NCBI RefSeq assembly: GCF_900105725.1
Contig: NZ_FNLM01000036.1
Span: 62,001 to 126,000 of the forward strand
Length of the DNA stretch: 64,000 nucleotides
Reading direction: 5' to 3'
DNA from: Gordonia westfalica
GTDB taxonomy: Bacteria > Actinomycetota > Actinomycetes > Mycobacteriales > Mycobacteriaceae
The position numbers and the translations under genes are program-made. The notes under the pieces are model-generated. The model was not told the DNA's origin. It did not search any database and worked only from the letters and a program-made list of their open reading frames with translations. Below are positions 26,373 to 35,454 of this stretch, piece by piece (the stretch's first letter is position 1; every line of letters begins with the position of its first letter).

Positions 26373-26794
26373 GATGCGACTGGCCGGGGTCCGCGGAGTG
26401 CAGCGGGCAGCGAAGGCTTTCACCACCCGTCCCGACCCGACCACGGCCAGACCTACCGACCGAGTTCAGCGACAGTTTCGTGCCGATCGACCCAACCAGC
26501 TACGGGTCGTCCCAGCTATGGGTCGTCGACATCACCTGCGTGCGAACCTGGCAGGGCTTCGCCTACACCGAATTTGTCACCGATGCCTGCACCCGCGTGA
26601 TCGTCGGTTGGCATGTTGCGGCTACCATACGGACCGAGCTGATCAGGCAGCGTCGGCCTTGGCGCACCGTCGAGCAGGTGGGGCTTGCCACCTGCGAATG
26701 GGTCTGGTGGTACAACCAACAGCGTCTACACGAAGCGCTCGACTATCAACCACCCACAGAGTTCGAGGCCGCCCTCAACGGCGCCTCAGCTATC
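26373..26794 (+). pseudogene. Second IS3 orfB remnant with internal deletion
   Basis: Starts MRLAGVRGVQRAAKAFTTRP, changes frame near 26490 and continues LWVVDITCVRTWQGFAYTEF. After IRTELIRQ it jumps to RTVEQVGLATCEWVWWYNQQ, so roughly the middle of the DDE domain is deleted. The tail is interrupted by IS-C at 26795 and resumes at 28153 as CESAAPALATT. Confidence 0.8.
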
Positions 26795-26847
26795 TGAATC
26801 ACCCCAGGTTTGATACCGCTTCCTTCTGAGTCAGGAAGGATGAGCAC

Positions 26848-27159
26848 ATGCCTAAGAAAATCGACCCGGAGGTCCGTTCGAGGGCCTTGCGGTTGCTGGA
26901 GACCCACGGCGGCGAGTACACGTCGTTGACTGCCGCGGCCGAAGCGATCGCCAAGCAGGTCGGTGTCGGCGGGGAGACGGTACGTCGATGGGCCGTACAA
27001 GCCCAGATCGATGCCGGCGCCCGCTCCGGGACCACTACGAAGGAGTCCGCCGAGATCAAGCGCCTCAAGGCCGAGAACAAGCAGTTACGAGAAGACGTTG
27101 CCATTCTGAAAGCAGCGACAACTTTCTTCGCGGGGGAACTCGACCCCCGCAACCGATGA
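26848..27159 (+). CDS. IS-C orfA
   Basis: 103 aa. HTH_Tnp_1 domain (MPKKIDPEVRSRALRLLETH ... QVGVGGETVRRWAVQAQIDA) and a coiled coil ending LREDVAILKAATTFFAGELD. It overlaps orfB by four bases. Confidence 0.93.
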   Translation: MPKKIDPEVRSRALRLLETHGGEYTSLTAAAEAIAKQVGVGGETVRRWAVQAQIDAGARSGTTTKESAEIKRLKAENKQLREDVAILKAATTFFAGELDPRNR

Positions 27160-28148
27160 TCGTGGCGTTCATAGATCAAATGCGCGCCAACGGGTTTGCG
27201 GTCGAGTCGATCTGCCGGGTCCTGCGTGGGCAGGGCTGCCAGATTGCCGCACGAACCTACCGGGCATGGCGATCACGCACGCCTGCCGCACGGACGGTCT
27301 CTGATGCCCACGTCGTCGATGCGGTGCGCACTGTCGTCTGGCGCACCGGTGACGACGGCCGGCGGAAGATGACTCCCGAGGGCCTCTACGGGCGGGTGAA
27401 GATGCGCGCCCATCTGCATCGCACAACTCTGCCTGGGGTGTCCTATGGCGCCGTTGATCGAGCGATGAAAGTGTTAGGCCACCAAGGAATTCGACGGTCG
27501 AAGGGAGTCCGAACGACCGTCAGATCCGCTGATGGTGTCCGCGCGGAGGATCTGTTGAACCGACAGTTCAGTGCTGCCGAACCGAACCGGGTTTGGGTGA
27601 CCGATTTCACCTACTGCCGGACCTGGGCTGGGTGGGTGTATGTGGTGTTCATCATCGACGTGTTCTCCCGTCGAATCGTGGCATGGCATGCCTCGACATC
27701 GAAGTCGGTGGAGTTGGTGACAGTCCCGCTTCGGATGGCACTGTGGCAGCGCAATCGGGAAGGGCATCCGGTGAAAGCTGCTGAGCTTATTCATCATTCG
27801 GATGCCGGAAGTCAGTACACATCGGTTACACTGACTGAGCGTCTGCGACTCGAAGACATCGCAGCGTCGATCGGATCGGTCGGGGACGCCTACGACAACG
27901 CGCTGGCCGAGTCGGTGAACGGCTTGTACAAGACCGAGTGCATCCGGACCACGATCTTCCACTCCGGCCCGTACCGGACGATCTCCGACGTCGAGTTCGC
28001 GACCGCTGGTTGGGTCGACTGGTACAACAACAGCAGGTTGCACTCGAGTATTGGCCAGATTCCCCCGACCGAGTTCGAAACGCTCCACTACGCTGGCCTC
28101 GGCCCCGAGGACCAGCCCACATTGGAGGCGGCACAAAACCTAGGGTGA
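27156..28148 (+). CDS. IS-C orfB transposase
   Basis: 330 aa from ATG 27156. DDE core: VWVTDFTYCRTWAGWVYVVF (first Asp), LIHHSDAGSQYTSV (second Asp), DNALAESVNGLYKTECIR (Glu), and the C-terminal WVDWYNNSRLHSSIGQIPP. Full length with no visible lesion. Confidence 0.93.
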   Translation: MIVAFIDQMRANGFAVESICRVLRGQGCQIAARTYRAWRSRTPAARTVSDAHVVDAVRTVVWRTGDDGRRKMTPEGLYGRVKMRAHLHRTTLPGVSYGAVDRAMKVLGHQGIRRSKGVRTTVRSADGVRAEDLLNRQFSAAEPNRVWVTDFTYCRTWAGWVYVVFIIDVFSRRIVAWHASTSKSVELVTVPLRMALWQRNREGHPVKAAELIHHSDAGSQYTSVTLTERLRLEDIAASIGSVGDAYDNALAESVNGLYKTECIRTTIFHSGPYRTISDVEFATAGWVDWYNNSRLHSSIGQIPPTEFETLHYAGLGPEDQPTLEAAQNLG

Positions 28149-28209
28149 TTCAATCTGCGAGTCGGCCGCCCCGGCCCTCGCAACCACATAGGAACTAAAC
28201 CTGGGGTAC

Positions 28210-28484
28210 TTCATGGTCTTGCGTCGACCAAATGAACCCCCAATACATATCGCTGGCCTATGCCGACCGGCTGATCGAGTTTAAAGTCGACCCCTCGGTC
28301 AGCACTGTGCGCGACTCCTCCGACAACACTCTCGCCGAAGCGTCAGGTACCGCGAGTGTCATTTGCCACGGTGAAGGGACCGCTGTGAGCTGATTTTTGC
28401 CATCGGGATGGGACCACCTGGATTGCCAGTTATGGGACCACCGGCGCGTTGCGCTGGTGGTCTCTTGTTTTGTCCGTTGGGCCT
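28210..28484 (+). pseudogene. Short IS3 orfB fragment and intergenic debris
   Basis: From about 28235 the plus strand reads PQYISLAYADRLIEFKVDPS then VSTVRDSSDNTLAEASG. This matches the DDE-E region of another IS3 transposase (usually SQYxSxxYxxRLxExGxxxSxGxxGDSYDNALAE). Only about 40 codons survive. Nothing recognisable follows until IS-E. Confidence 0.7.
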
Positions 28485-28514
28485 TGACCCCGGACCTTGG
28501 ACACAGGGTGGGAT

Positions 28515-29411
28515 TTATGCTGCGTGTAGAAGTGTAGCAGCGTAACGGTTTTCGTAGGTGAGTGGTGATTGGTGCCCGCACCACGAGTGTCTTCGGCGGT
28601 TGTTGTAACGCACGAGCCACCCAAAGACTTCACGCCGGCAGGTGAACTCATCGGGCCAGGACTGCTCATCTTGAAGGACCTCGCGTTTGAGCGTGGCGTT
28701 GAACGACTCGGCCATCGCATTGTCGGCGCTGGTGCCCACCGCTCCCATGGACTGGGTCACGCCGAGTTCAGCGCACAGGTTGGCGTAGGCCTTGCTGGTG
28801 TAGACCGAGCCGTGATCGGAGTGAAAGACCGCTCCCGACAACGACCCTCGCGTCTGTTGTGCCGCTTGCAAGGCATCGGCAACGAGATCGGTGCGCATAT
28901 GATCGGCCACCGCCCACCCCGTCAACCGTCGGGAGTAGCAGTCGATCACCGTAGCCAGGTACAGGTTGGAGCCATCGGCGATCGGCAGATACGTGATATC
29001 GCCGACATACACCCGGTTCGTGGCGGGCGCGGTGAGATCGCGTTCCACCAGGTCAGGGACTATGCGATCGGCAGGTTCAGGGATCGTGGTGACCACACGA
29101 CGGCGCCGCCGATAACCGACAATGCCGTGGGCGCGCATCACCCGCGCCACCCGTTTGTGATTGACCCGGTTCTCCAGCGCCACCCCATCGTTGAGTTCCG
29201 CGGTAATCCGCGGTGCACCACAGGTGCTGTCACCATCGTGAACCTCACGAATACGTTGCGCCAAAACATGATCAGCTTCCGCACGAGCCGCCCGGCGCGG
29301 GGCCGCCTTGCGCCAGGCGTAAAACGACGAACACGCGATCTCGAGGAGATCGCATAGCCACTTGACCGGGTAGGTGTCGAGGTGGTCGGCGACGAACTGG
29401 AAGCGGCTCAC
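28515..29411 (-). CDS. IS-E orfB transposase
   Basis: 298 aa. HTH_21 region (YPVKWLCDLLEIACSSFYAW) then the DDE core: YVGDITYLPIADGSNLYLAT (Asp), FHSDHGSVYTSKAYA (Asp), DNAMAESFNATLKREVL (Glu), and RREVFGWLVRYNNRRRHSWC. No lesion visible. Confidence 0.93.
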   Translation of the reverse strand: MSRFQFVADHLDTYPVKWLCDLLEIACSSFYAWRKAAPRRAARAEADHVLAQRIREVHDGDSTCGAPRITAELNDGVALENRVNHKRVARVMRAHGIVGYRRRRRVVTTIPEPADRIVPDLVERDLTAPATNRVYVGDITYLPIADGSNLYLATVIDCYSRRLTGWAVADHMRTDLVADALQAAQQTRGSLSGAVFHSDHGSVYTSKAYANLCAELGVTQSMGAVGTSADNAMAESFNATLKREVLQDEQSWPDEFTCRREVFGWLVRYNNRRRHSWCGHQSPLTYENRYAATLLHAA

Positions 29412-29773
29412 CAGTTCGTCTCCCCGGCGAAATACTTGGCCGCCTGACGCAAAATCTCCCGTTCGGTGCTCAGCTTGAGCTTCTCGCTACGCAGTGCCGC
29501 GTTCTCCCTCTCCAACCGTGCGATCTTGGCCTCAGCGCTTTCTGGCCCCACCACAGTGGGCCCATCGCCGTTGCGGGCCTTGAGCGGGCTGACCGCCCCG
29601 CTGCCATCGGCAGCGGTCTTGCGGCCGGTGCCGTAGCGCTCAAGCCAGTGACGCAACGTGCCGCGCTCGACCCCAAGATCGGCGGCGATACCGCGCACCG
29701 TGGCCCCGGGGGTCGACTCGTACAAGTCCACCGCGTCCTGACGAAACTGCTCTGAATAGTGTCTCCGAGCCAT
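29408..29773 (-). CDS. IS-E orfA
   Basis: 121 aa from ATG 29773. HTH_Tnp_1 (HYSEQFRQDAVDLYESTPGA, IAADLGVERGTLRHWLERYG) and leucine-zipper coiled coil (AKIARLERENAALRSEKLKL). The longer upstream reading is not needed. Confidence 0.9.
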   Translation of the reverse strand: MARRHYSEQFRQDAVDLYESTPGATVRGIAADLGVERGTLRHWLERYGTGRKTAADGSGAVSPLKARNGDGPTVVGPESAEAKIARLERENAALRSEKLKLSTEREILRQAAKYFAGETNW

Positions 29774-29884
29774 ACCTTGATCATCTCGCTTCTCCCCGCG
29801 AACTGCGGGATTCAACGTGTCCAAGGTCCGGGGTCAGGTCCCGTTGACTCGGCCGTGACGAGCAGTCATGGAAGGGGCGGCGGC

Positions 29885-30036
29885 ATGGGCTATCGGGAGG
29901 TTGCTGTGGAAGAGATCAGAGAAGTCCTGCGGTTGTGGCTGGGTCTGGCGGTGGGGTTACCGTCGCCGGGGCTGCGCACGATCGCCGCGCATGCGGGGGT
30001 GTCCGTGGCCATGAGAAAGTCCCCACTGGTGGGGGG
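29885..30036 (+). pseudogene. IS21 istA N-terminal fragment
   Basis: Reads MGYREVAVEEIREVLRLWLG, then LPSPGLRTIAAHAGV, the start of an IS21 IstA helix-turn-helix. After GV the sequence departs from the family and is cut by IS-F copy 1 at 30037. It is a different IS21 lineage from the one at 33660..35400. Confidence 0.65.
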
Positions 30037-30069
30037 TTGAGGTTCCCCCGAACCGTAGAGGCATCGATA

Positions 30070-30372
30070 ATGAGGAGCACGATGCCAGAGAAGCGGAAGA
30101 AGTACGACCGGGAGTTTCGTGATGGGGCGGTCCGGATCGTCGAGGAGACAGGTAAGCCGATCGCCCAGGTCGCTCGAGACCTGGGGGTCAACGAGGGCAC
30201 CTTGGGTAACTGGGTCAACCGGGCGCGCGCCGAGCGGGAGGGCCGCGGCGAGCTGACCGTTGATGACGCTGCTGAGCTCAAACGGTTGCGTGACGAGGTC
30301 GCCGAGCTGCGCATGGAGCGTGATGTCCTCAAGCGATCAGTGGTCCTGTGGGTGAAGGAGGCGACGAAGTGA
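30070..30372 (+). CDS. IS-F copy 1 orfA
   Basis: 100 aa. HTH_Tnp_1 (KKYDREFRDGAVRIVEETGK, VARDLGVNEGTLGNWVNRAR) and coiled coil (AELKRLRDEVAELRMERDVL). ATG 30070 or 30082. The stop overlaps the orfB GTG. Confidence 0.92.
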   Translation: MRSTMPEKRKKYDREFRDGAVRIVEETGKPIAQVARDLGVNEGTLGNWVNRARAEREGRGELTVDDAAELKRLRDEVAELRMERDVLKRSVVLWVKEATK

Positions 30373-31307
30373 GCGTGGCACGCTTTATCGCCGACCAGAG
30401 GACCAACTATCGGGTGCCACACGCGGTGTCCTGCCGGCTGCTCGGGGTCAGCGAGGCGTGGTTCTACAAATGGCATAAGCGGACCCAATCGCCGGGTGCG
30501 GCAACGGGTTTGCACACCACCCGCGACTATCGCCGGGACACCATCGACCGGGCCGTGGCGGTGGCGTTCGACAAGGCCCGCGGCCTGCACGGGTCACCGC
30601 GCCTGCATGCGGATCTGCGTGCTGACGGGTGGACGGTGACCGAGAAGACTGTCGCTGATTCGATGTGTCGTCAGGGCCTGGTCGCGCGGCGGATCCGCCG
30701 GCGCAACGGGCTGACCCGTCAGGACAAGACCGCCCCGAAGTTCCCCGATTTGTTGGGTCGCGATTTCACCGCACAGTGCCCCGATCAGCGGTGGGTCGGC
30801 GACATCACCGAGATCCCGACCGCGGCGGGCAAGCTGTATCTGGCCACGGTCATCGACCTCTACAGTCGCCGCCTGCTGGGGGCGGCCACCAGTCGTCACC
30901 CGGATGCAGCGTTGGCGTGTGCGGCGATCGAGATGGCGGTCGCCACGCGGGGCGGTATGCAGGCGATATGGCGTGATGACGATGCGCAGAAGCTGATTTT
31001 CCACACCGATCGTGGGTCGACGTACACCGCGAAACGGTTCACCAGGCTGTGCCAGAAGATGGGTATCCGGCAGTCGATGGGCCGGGTCGGATCGTGTTTC
31101 GACAACGCCGCAGCGGAGGCATTCTTCTCTTCTTTGGAGTGGGAAGTGTTGTCACGCAACGAGTTCCATACTATCATGGAGGCGCAGGCGGTCGTGTTGG
31201 AGTGGTGCTACGGCTTCTACAATCACCAGCGTCGCCACAGCGCGATCGGGATGATGAGTCCGGTCGACTACGAGAACACCGCAGTCACCGAGCCCGAAGC
31301 CGCATAG
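30369..31307 (+). CDS. IS-F copy 1 orfB transposase
   Basis: 312 aa from GTG 30369. DDE core: RWVGDITEIPTAAGKLYLAT (Asp), IFHTDRGSTYTAKRF (Asp), DNAAAEAFFSSLEWEVLSRN (Glu), and YGFYNHQRRHSAIGMMSP. Identical to copy 2. Confidence 0.93.
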   Translation: MSVARFIADQRTNYRVPHAVSCRLLGVSEAWFYKWHKRTQSPGAATGLHTTRDYRRDTIDRAVAVAFDKARGLHGSPRLHADLRADGWTVTEKTVADSMCRQGLVARRIRRRNGLTRQDKTAPKFPDLLGRDFTAQCPDQRWVGDITEIPTAAGKLYLATVIDLYSRRLLGAATSRHPDAALACAAIEMAVATRGGMQAIWRDDDAQKLIFHTDRGSTYTAKRFTRLCQKMGIRQSMGRVGSCFDNAAAEAFFSSLEWEVLSRNEFHTIMEAQAVVLEWCYGFYNHQRRHSAIGMMSPVDYENTAVTEPEAA

Positions 31308-31339
31308 AGGAGTCCTCCACGATTCCGGGGGAACCACAG

Positions 31340-32356
31340 GTGTCAGATGGTCTGTGTAAGTCCAGTGCTCATCAGTGAGAGGAAGATCTATGAGCATGGC
31401 GTTAGACGACAAGCAGCAGGGCCACGACGACGAGCAGTTGCCTGAACTGGCCGAGCCGCGCTCGACCGCGGAAGTCGCCGAGGCATTACAGGCCTCGGGC
31501 ATGGTCGATGAGCTGCTCGCCCAGATCGATACCGGCCAGGTCCAGATCACCGGCGAAGGCGGGTTGATCCCAGGTCTGATCAAACTGGCCCTCGAACGCG
31601 GTCTGAAGGCCGAGCTGACCGATCACCTCGGCTATGCCAAGGGCGATCCGGCCGGGCGGGAGTTGCCCAACGCCCGTAACGGGTCGAGCCCGAAAACGGT
31701 GGCCTCGCAGGCCGGGCCGGTCGAGCCGAACATTCCTCGTGACCGTGACGGCACGTTCACCCCGCGGCTGGTCCCGAAGGGCTCGCGCCGCCTCGGCGGC
31801 CTCGACGACATCATCATCTCGCTCTACGCCGGCGGCATGACGTTGCGCGACATCCAACACCATTTGGCCTCCACGATCGGCACCGATCTCTCGCACGAGA
31901 CGATCTCGAAGATCTGCGACGAGGTCCTCGACGCGGTCGATGAATGGCAGAACCGGCCGCTGGAGCCGTTGTATCCCGTCATCTACCTTGACGCCCTGGT
32001 GGTGAAGGTCAAAGACGGCGCCCATGTCCGAAACAAGCACGCCCACATTGCTATTGGCGTCGATATGGCCGGCGTCAAGCATGTGCTGGGAATCTGGATA
32101 CAGGCCGAAGAAGGCGCCAAGTTCTGGGCCGGGGTGTGTGCGAATCTGGCCAACCGCGGCGTCAAGGACGTGCTGATCGTGTGCTGTGACGGGCTCACCG
32201 GATTCCCCGAAGCGATCGAGGCGACCTGGCCGCTGGCCACCGTGCAAACCTGTGTGGTGCATCTGATCCGCAACTCGATGCGGTTCGTGAACTACAAAGA
32301 CCGCAAAGACGTCGCTCGGGCGATTAAACCGATCTACACCGCCCCCGACGCCGAGA
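31340..32356 (+). pseudogene. IS256-family element, 3' part lost at IS-F copy 2
   Basis: The left end GTGTCAGATGGTCTGTGTAAG is followed by a transposase from ATG 31390 (MSMALDDKQQGHDDEQLPEL ... ISLYAGGMTLRDIQHHLAST ... IWIQAEEGAKFWAGVCANLA). It runs to YTAPDAET, about 320 residues, and then enters IS-F. The C-terminal ~100 residues, including TNSIESLN with the catalytic Glu, are missing and are not next to the other side of IS-F. This is the best-preserved N-terminus of the family here and serves as reference for the split copy at 18877 and 47623. Confidence 0.9.
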
Positions 32357-32388
32357 CTGTGGTTCCCCCGGAATCGTGGAGGACTCCT

Positions 32389-33327
32389 CTATGCGGCTTC
32401 GGGCTCGGTGACTGCGGTGTTCTCGTAGTCGACCGGACTCATCATCCCGATCGCGCTGTGGCGACGCTGGTGATTGTAGAAGCCGTAGCACCACTCCAAC
32501 ACGACCGCCTGCGCCTCCATGATAGTATGGAACTCGTTGCGTGACAACACTTCCCACTCCAAAGAAGAGAAGAATGCCTCCGCTGCGGCGTTGTCGAAAC
32601 ACGATCCGACCCGGCCCATCGACTGCCGGATACCCATCTTCTGGCACAGCCTGGTGAACCGTTTCGCGGTGTACGTCGACCCACGATCGGTGTGGAAAAT
32701 CAGCTTCTGCGCATCGTCATCACGCCATATCGCCTGCATACCGCCCCGCGTGGCGACCGCCATCTCGATCGCCGCACACGCCAACGCTGCATCCGGGTGA
32801 CGACTGGTGGCCGCCCCCAGCAGGCGGCGACTGTAGAGGTCGATGACCGTGGCCAGATACAGCTTGCCCGCCGCGGTCGGGATCTCGGTGATGTCGCCGA
32901 CCCACCGCTGATCGGGGCACTGTGCGGTGAAATCGCGACCCAACAAATCGGGGAACTTCGGGGCGGTCTTGTCCTGACGGGTCAGCCCGTTGCGCCGGCG
33001 GATCCGCCGCGCGACCAGGCCCTGACGACACATCGAATCAGCGACAGTCTTCTCGGTCACCGTCCACCCGTCAGCACGCAGATCCGCATGCAGGCGCGGT
33101 GACCCGTGCAGGCCGCGGGCCTTGTCGAACGCCACCGCCACGGCCCGGTCGATGGTGTCCCGGCGATAGTCGCGGGTGGTGTGCAAACCCGTTGCCGCAC
33201 CCGGCGATTGGGTCCGCTTATGCCATTTGTAGAACCACGCCTCGCTGACCCCGAGCAGCCGGCAGGACACCGCGTGTGGCACCCGATAGTTGGTCCTCTG
33301 GTCGGCGATAAAGCGTGCCACGCTCAC
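32389..33327 (-). CDS. IS-F copy 2 orfB transposase
   Basis: 312 aa, identical to the copy at 30369..31307, with the same DDE motifs and GTG start overlapping the orfA stop. Confidence 0.93.
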   Translation of the reverse strand: MSVARFIADQRTNYRVPHAVSCRLLGVSEAWFYKWHKRTQSPGAATGLHTTRDYRRDTIDRAVAVAFDKARGLHGSPRLHADLRADGWTVTEKTVADSMCRQGLVARRIRRRNGLTRQDKTAPKFPDLLGRDFTAQCPDQRWVGDITEIPTAAGKLYLATVIDLYSRRLLGAATSRHPDAALACAAIEMAVATRGGMQAIWRDDDAQKLIFHTDRGSTYTAKRFTRLCQKMGIRQSMGRVGSCFDNAAAEAFFSSLEWEVLSRNEFHTIMEAQAVVLEWCYGFYNHQRRHSAIGMMSPVDYENTAVTEPEAA

Positions 33328-33626
33328 TTCGTCGCCTCCTTCACCCACAGGACCACTGATCGCTTGAGGACATCACGCTCCATGCGCAGCTCGGCGACCT
33401 CGTCACGCAACCGTTTGAGCTCAGCAGCGTCATCAACGGTCAGCTCGCCGCGGCCCTCCCGCTCGGCGCGCGCCCGGTTGACCCAGTTACCCAAGGTGCC
33501 CTCGTTGACCCCCAGGTCTCGAGCGACCTGGGCGATCGGCTTACCTGTCTCCTCGACGATCCGGACCGCCCCATCACGAAACTCCCGGTCGTACTTCTTC
33601 CGCTTCTCTGGCATCGTGCTCCTCAT
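33324..33626 (-). CDS. IS-F copy 2 orfA
   Basis: 100 aa, identical to the copy at 30070..30372. Confidence 0.92.
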   Translation of the reverse strand: MRSTMPEKRKKYDREFRDGAVRIVEETGKPIAQVARDLGVNEGTLGNWVNRARAEREGRGELTVDDAAELKRLRDEVAELRMERDVLKRSVVLWVKEATK

Positions 33627-33659
33627 TATCGATGCCTCTACGGTTCGGGGGAACCTCAA

Positions 33660-34095
33660 GGCGGGTGACCCATCCGGTGGTGGTGTCGAAGAGCACAGGG
33701 TAGGCGTTGTGCGCGGCTTTGATCCCGAGCGCGATCGCGAGGTGGGTCTTACCCACTCCAGGTGGTCCGAGAAGGATCACGTTGTCGCTCTTAGCGATCC
33801 GGGTGCTGGTGGCCAGATGGGCGATAACATCGCGACGCAATCCTGGAAGGCGGTCGAAGTTGAAGTCCTCGAGTGTCTTGACCGCGGGGAAGCGAGCGCC
33901 ACTGATCCGCAGCACGGTGCCGTTGGCTTCGCGTTCACTGACCTGGCGGTCAAGGATCGCTGCGAGGTACTCCTCGTGGGTCCAGTTGTCGGTGCGGGCC
34001 CGCTCGGCCAACTCGGCCCAGCAGCGGCGGATCGCTGGCATCTTCAACGCCCGCGCCGCGAACTCGATCTGCTTACCTGTGTGATTGTCGGACAT
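33660..34095 (-). pseudogene. istB: IS21 istB, C-terminus cut by IS-F
   Basis: ATP-binding helper of IS21 transposition. From ATG 34095: MSDNHTGKQIEFAARALKMP, the Walker A motif LLGPPGVGKTHLAIALG at about residue 110, and VLFDTTTGWVTR at the break. The Walker B and C-terminal parts are absent. Confidence 0.9.
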
Positions 34096-34101
34096 GGTAT
34101 T

Positions 34102-35398
34102 TCACCTTTCAGTGATAGTGGACGGGGTGGGTGGTTGAGCACCTGACGGGGTAGCAAAGTGCACCCCGAACAGGTCGTCGTAGTCTGGTAGCGCCCGGAT
34201 CGGTACCTCGTGGCCGTCGGGGTGGGCGCGGATGCGGGCGGCGTTTCGGGCCCGGTTGGCGAGGTCTTGGCGGCGGTAGTCGCGGCGCAGTTCTTTGGCT
34301 GCCCGCACGTGCTGAGGGTCGGCGATGGTGACGTGGTTGGCCCAGCTGCGAGCGTGGTCGGCGACGGTGACCTCGCCGCACTGGATGCGCACCTGCTGCA
34401 GGTCGGCGGTGATGTCGACGAAGCGACCGATCACCGACGGGTGCACCGAATAGTCATTGCCGGCCACACGTACGTAGTAGTCGCGACCGAGTCGCACCCG
34501 GCTACTCAACCCGATATGAGGTGCGGTCGGGGGAAGCCCGGCCATCTGCTCGAGGTCCTCGGCGAGCGCATCACACGGGCGTCGATCACCGATCGCGCGC
34601 ACCACTCGGGTGTTGGCATGATCGGCCAGCCACCGATCGAACTGGGCGGTGAAATCGTCCGGTGAGGCGAACTGGCGGCCCGGCAGGAACGAGGTCTCGA
34701 AGAATCGGTTGTTGCGTTCGACCATGCCCTTGTACTCGGGGTCTCGCGGTGGCGCCAGCTCCAGCCGAGTGCCCAAGGTGCCCACGAATCCTGCGGCCAG
34801 CGCGGTGGGTGTGCCCTTGGGGCCGATCGCGGCTTCGCGGTCCCACACCAGCTTGCGGGTCACCGCGCCCAGTTGCGACAGCAGCAGCCACATCCCCGTC
34901 AGGATGTCTCCGCCCTGGCGCGACGGGATCATCACCGCCGACCGGTATCGGGAGAACGCCAATGTCATCACCAATACCGGTAACATGGCGAATTGATTGT
35001 GGCCCACTGGGATTCGGTAGTCCGGGAACCACAGATCCCACTGCGAACAGCCGCCGGGCTCATAGATCACCCGATCGGCCGGATCTACCCCACGAAACTC
35101 CGGGCGAATCACCCGGACCCGGTCTTTGAGGACAGTCAACGATCTCGTCCACCCGATCCGCTCCGCGATCACCGTCGCCGGCATCGTCGGATACTCCCGC
35201 AACAACGCCCGGATCTGCGGTTCGAACGCATCGACCACCGAGCCCTTCGCCGGTCGCGAGTACTTCGGCGCGGTGTCTGAGGCCAACGCCGCCCGCACCG
35301 TGTTACGGGCCACCCCCAACCGGCGCGATCTCCTTGATCGGCACACCCTCACTGCGATGCAAACGGCGGATCTCCGCCCACTGCTCCACTGAAATCAC
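34102..35398 (-). pseudogene. istA: IS21 istA transposase with 2-base deletion
   Basis: Start GTG at 35398 reads VISVEQWAEIRRLHRSEGVP then IKEIA. A missing GC pair near 35323 then breaks the frame before RRLGVARNTVRAALASDTAP. The rest is an intact rve-type transposase (VIYEPGGCSQWDLWFPDYRI, VLVMTLAFSRYRSAVMIPSR, EYKGMVERNNRFFETSFLPG) ending just before istB. The break falls in the N-terminal helix-turn-helix, so the protein is probably inactive. The outer IS21 end lies near 35420-35454 (GGGGGTCAAAATTCACCC). Confidence 0.88.
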
Positions 35399-35454
35399 CC
35401 TCCTAACAAGACGGGGGTCAAAATTCACCCGTCGTCAGGGGGTCAGTTTTCAGG

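Larger units (their letters stand above)
26795..28152 (+). mobile_element. IS-C, complete IS3-family element, 1358 bp
   Basis: Terminal repeats TGAATCACCCCAGGTTTG and, reversed, TGAATCACCCTAGGTTTTG. Flanked by a 3-bp direct duplication ATC (26792-26794 and 28153-28155). orfA and orfB overlap by ATGA. Both appear intact, so this copy may be active. A degraded relative lies at 18676..18876. Confidence 0.93.
25136..28209 (+). mobile_element. IS-D, degenerate IS3-family element(s) with IS-C inserted
   Basis: Bounded by inverted ends GTACTCCTGGTTTAGTTCC (25136) and, reversed, GTACCCCAGGTTTAGTTCC (28209). Inside are an orfA, a frameshifted and stop-interrupted orfB, then a second, internally deleted IS3 transposase tail that is split by the intact IS-C. 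Probably two related elements fused by deletion. Confidence 0.75.
28485..29836 (-). mobile_element. IS-E, complete IS3-family element, 1352 bp
   Basis: Perfect inverted ends TGACCCCGGACCTTGGACAC at both borders. It carries orfA (29408..29773) and orfB (28515..29411), overlapping by ATGA. No matching target duplication was found, so one flank has probably been altered by another event. Confidence 0.92.
30037..31339 (+). mobile_element. IS-F copy 1, complete IS3-family element, 1303 bp
   Basis: Ends TTGAGGTTCCCCCGAACC and, reversed, CTGTGGTTCCCCCGGAATC. Identical in length and coding content to the inverted copy at 32357..33659 (p corresponds to 63696 minus p). The pair brackets a truncated IS256 transposase, like a composite transposon. 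No target duplication is visible around either copy or the pair. Confidence 0.92.
32357..33659 (-). mobile_element. IS-F copy 2, complete IS3-family element, 1303 bp (inverted)
   Basis: Same element as 30037..31339 in opposite orientation, with identical orfA and orfB. Its left border cuts an IS256 transposase and its right border cuts istB. The two neighbours do not rejoin, so DNA has been lost or rearranged at this copy. Confidence 0.93.

Noticed and set aside
31375..32544. Complete 389-residue IS256 transposase
   Set aside because: After APDAET the frame continues into IS-F non-coding-strand sequence; the real C-terminus is missing.
30037..33659. IS-F composite transposon confirmed by target duplication
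   Set aside because: Outer flanks (GGG and GCG) and individual flanks do not match, so transposition as a unit is not shown.
33106..34146. 346-residue plus-strand open frame
   Set aside because: It is antisense to IS-F orfA/orfB and istB, with no domain of its own; a high-G+C shadow frame.
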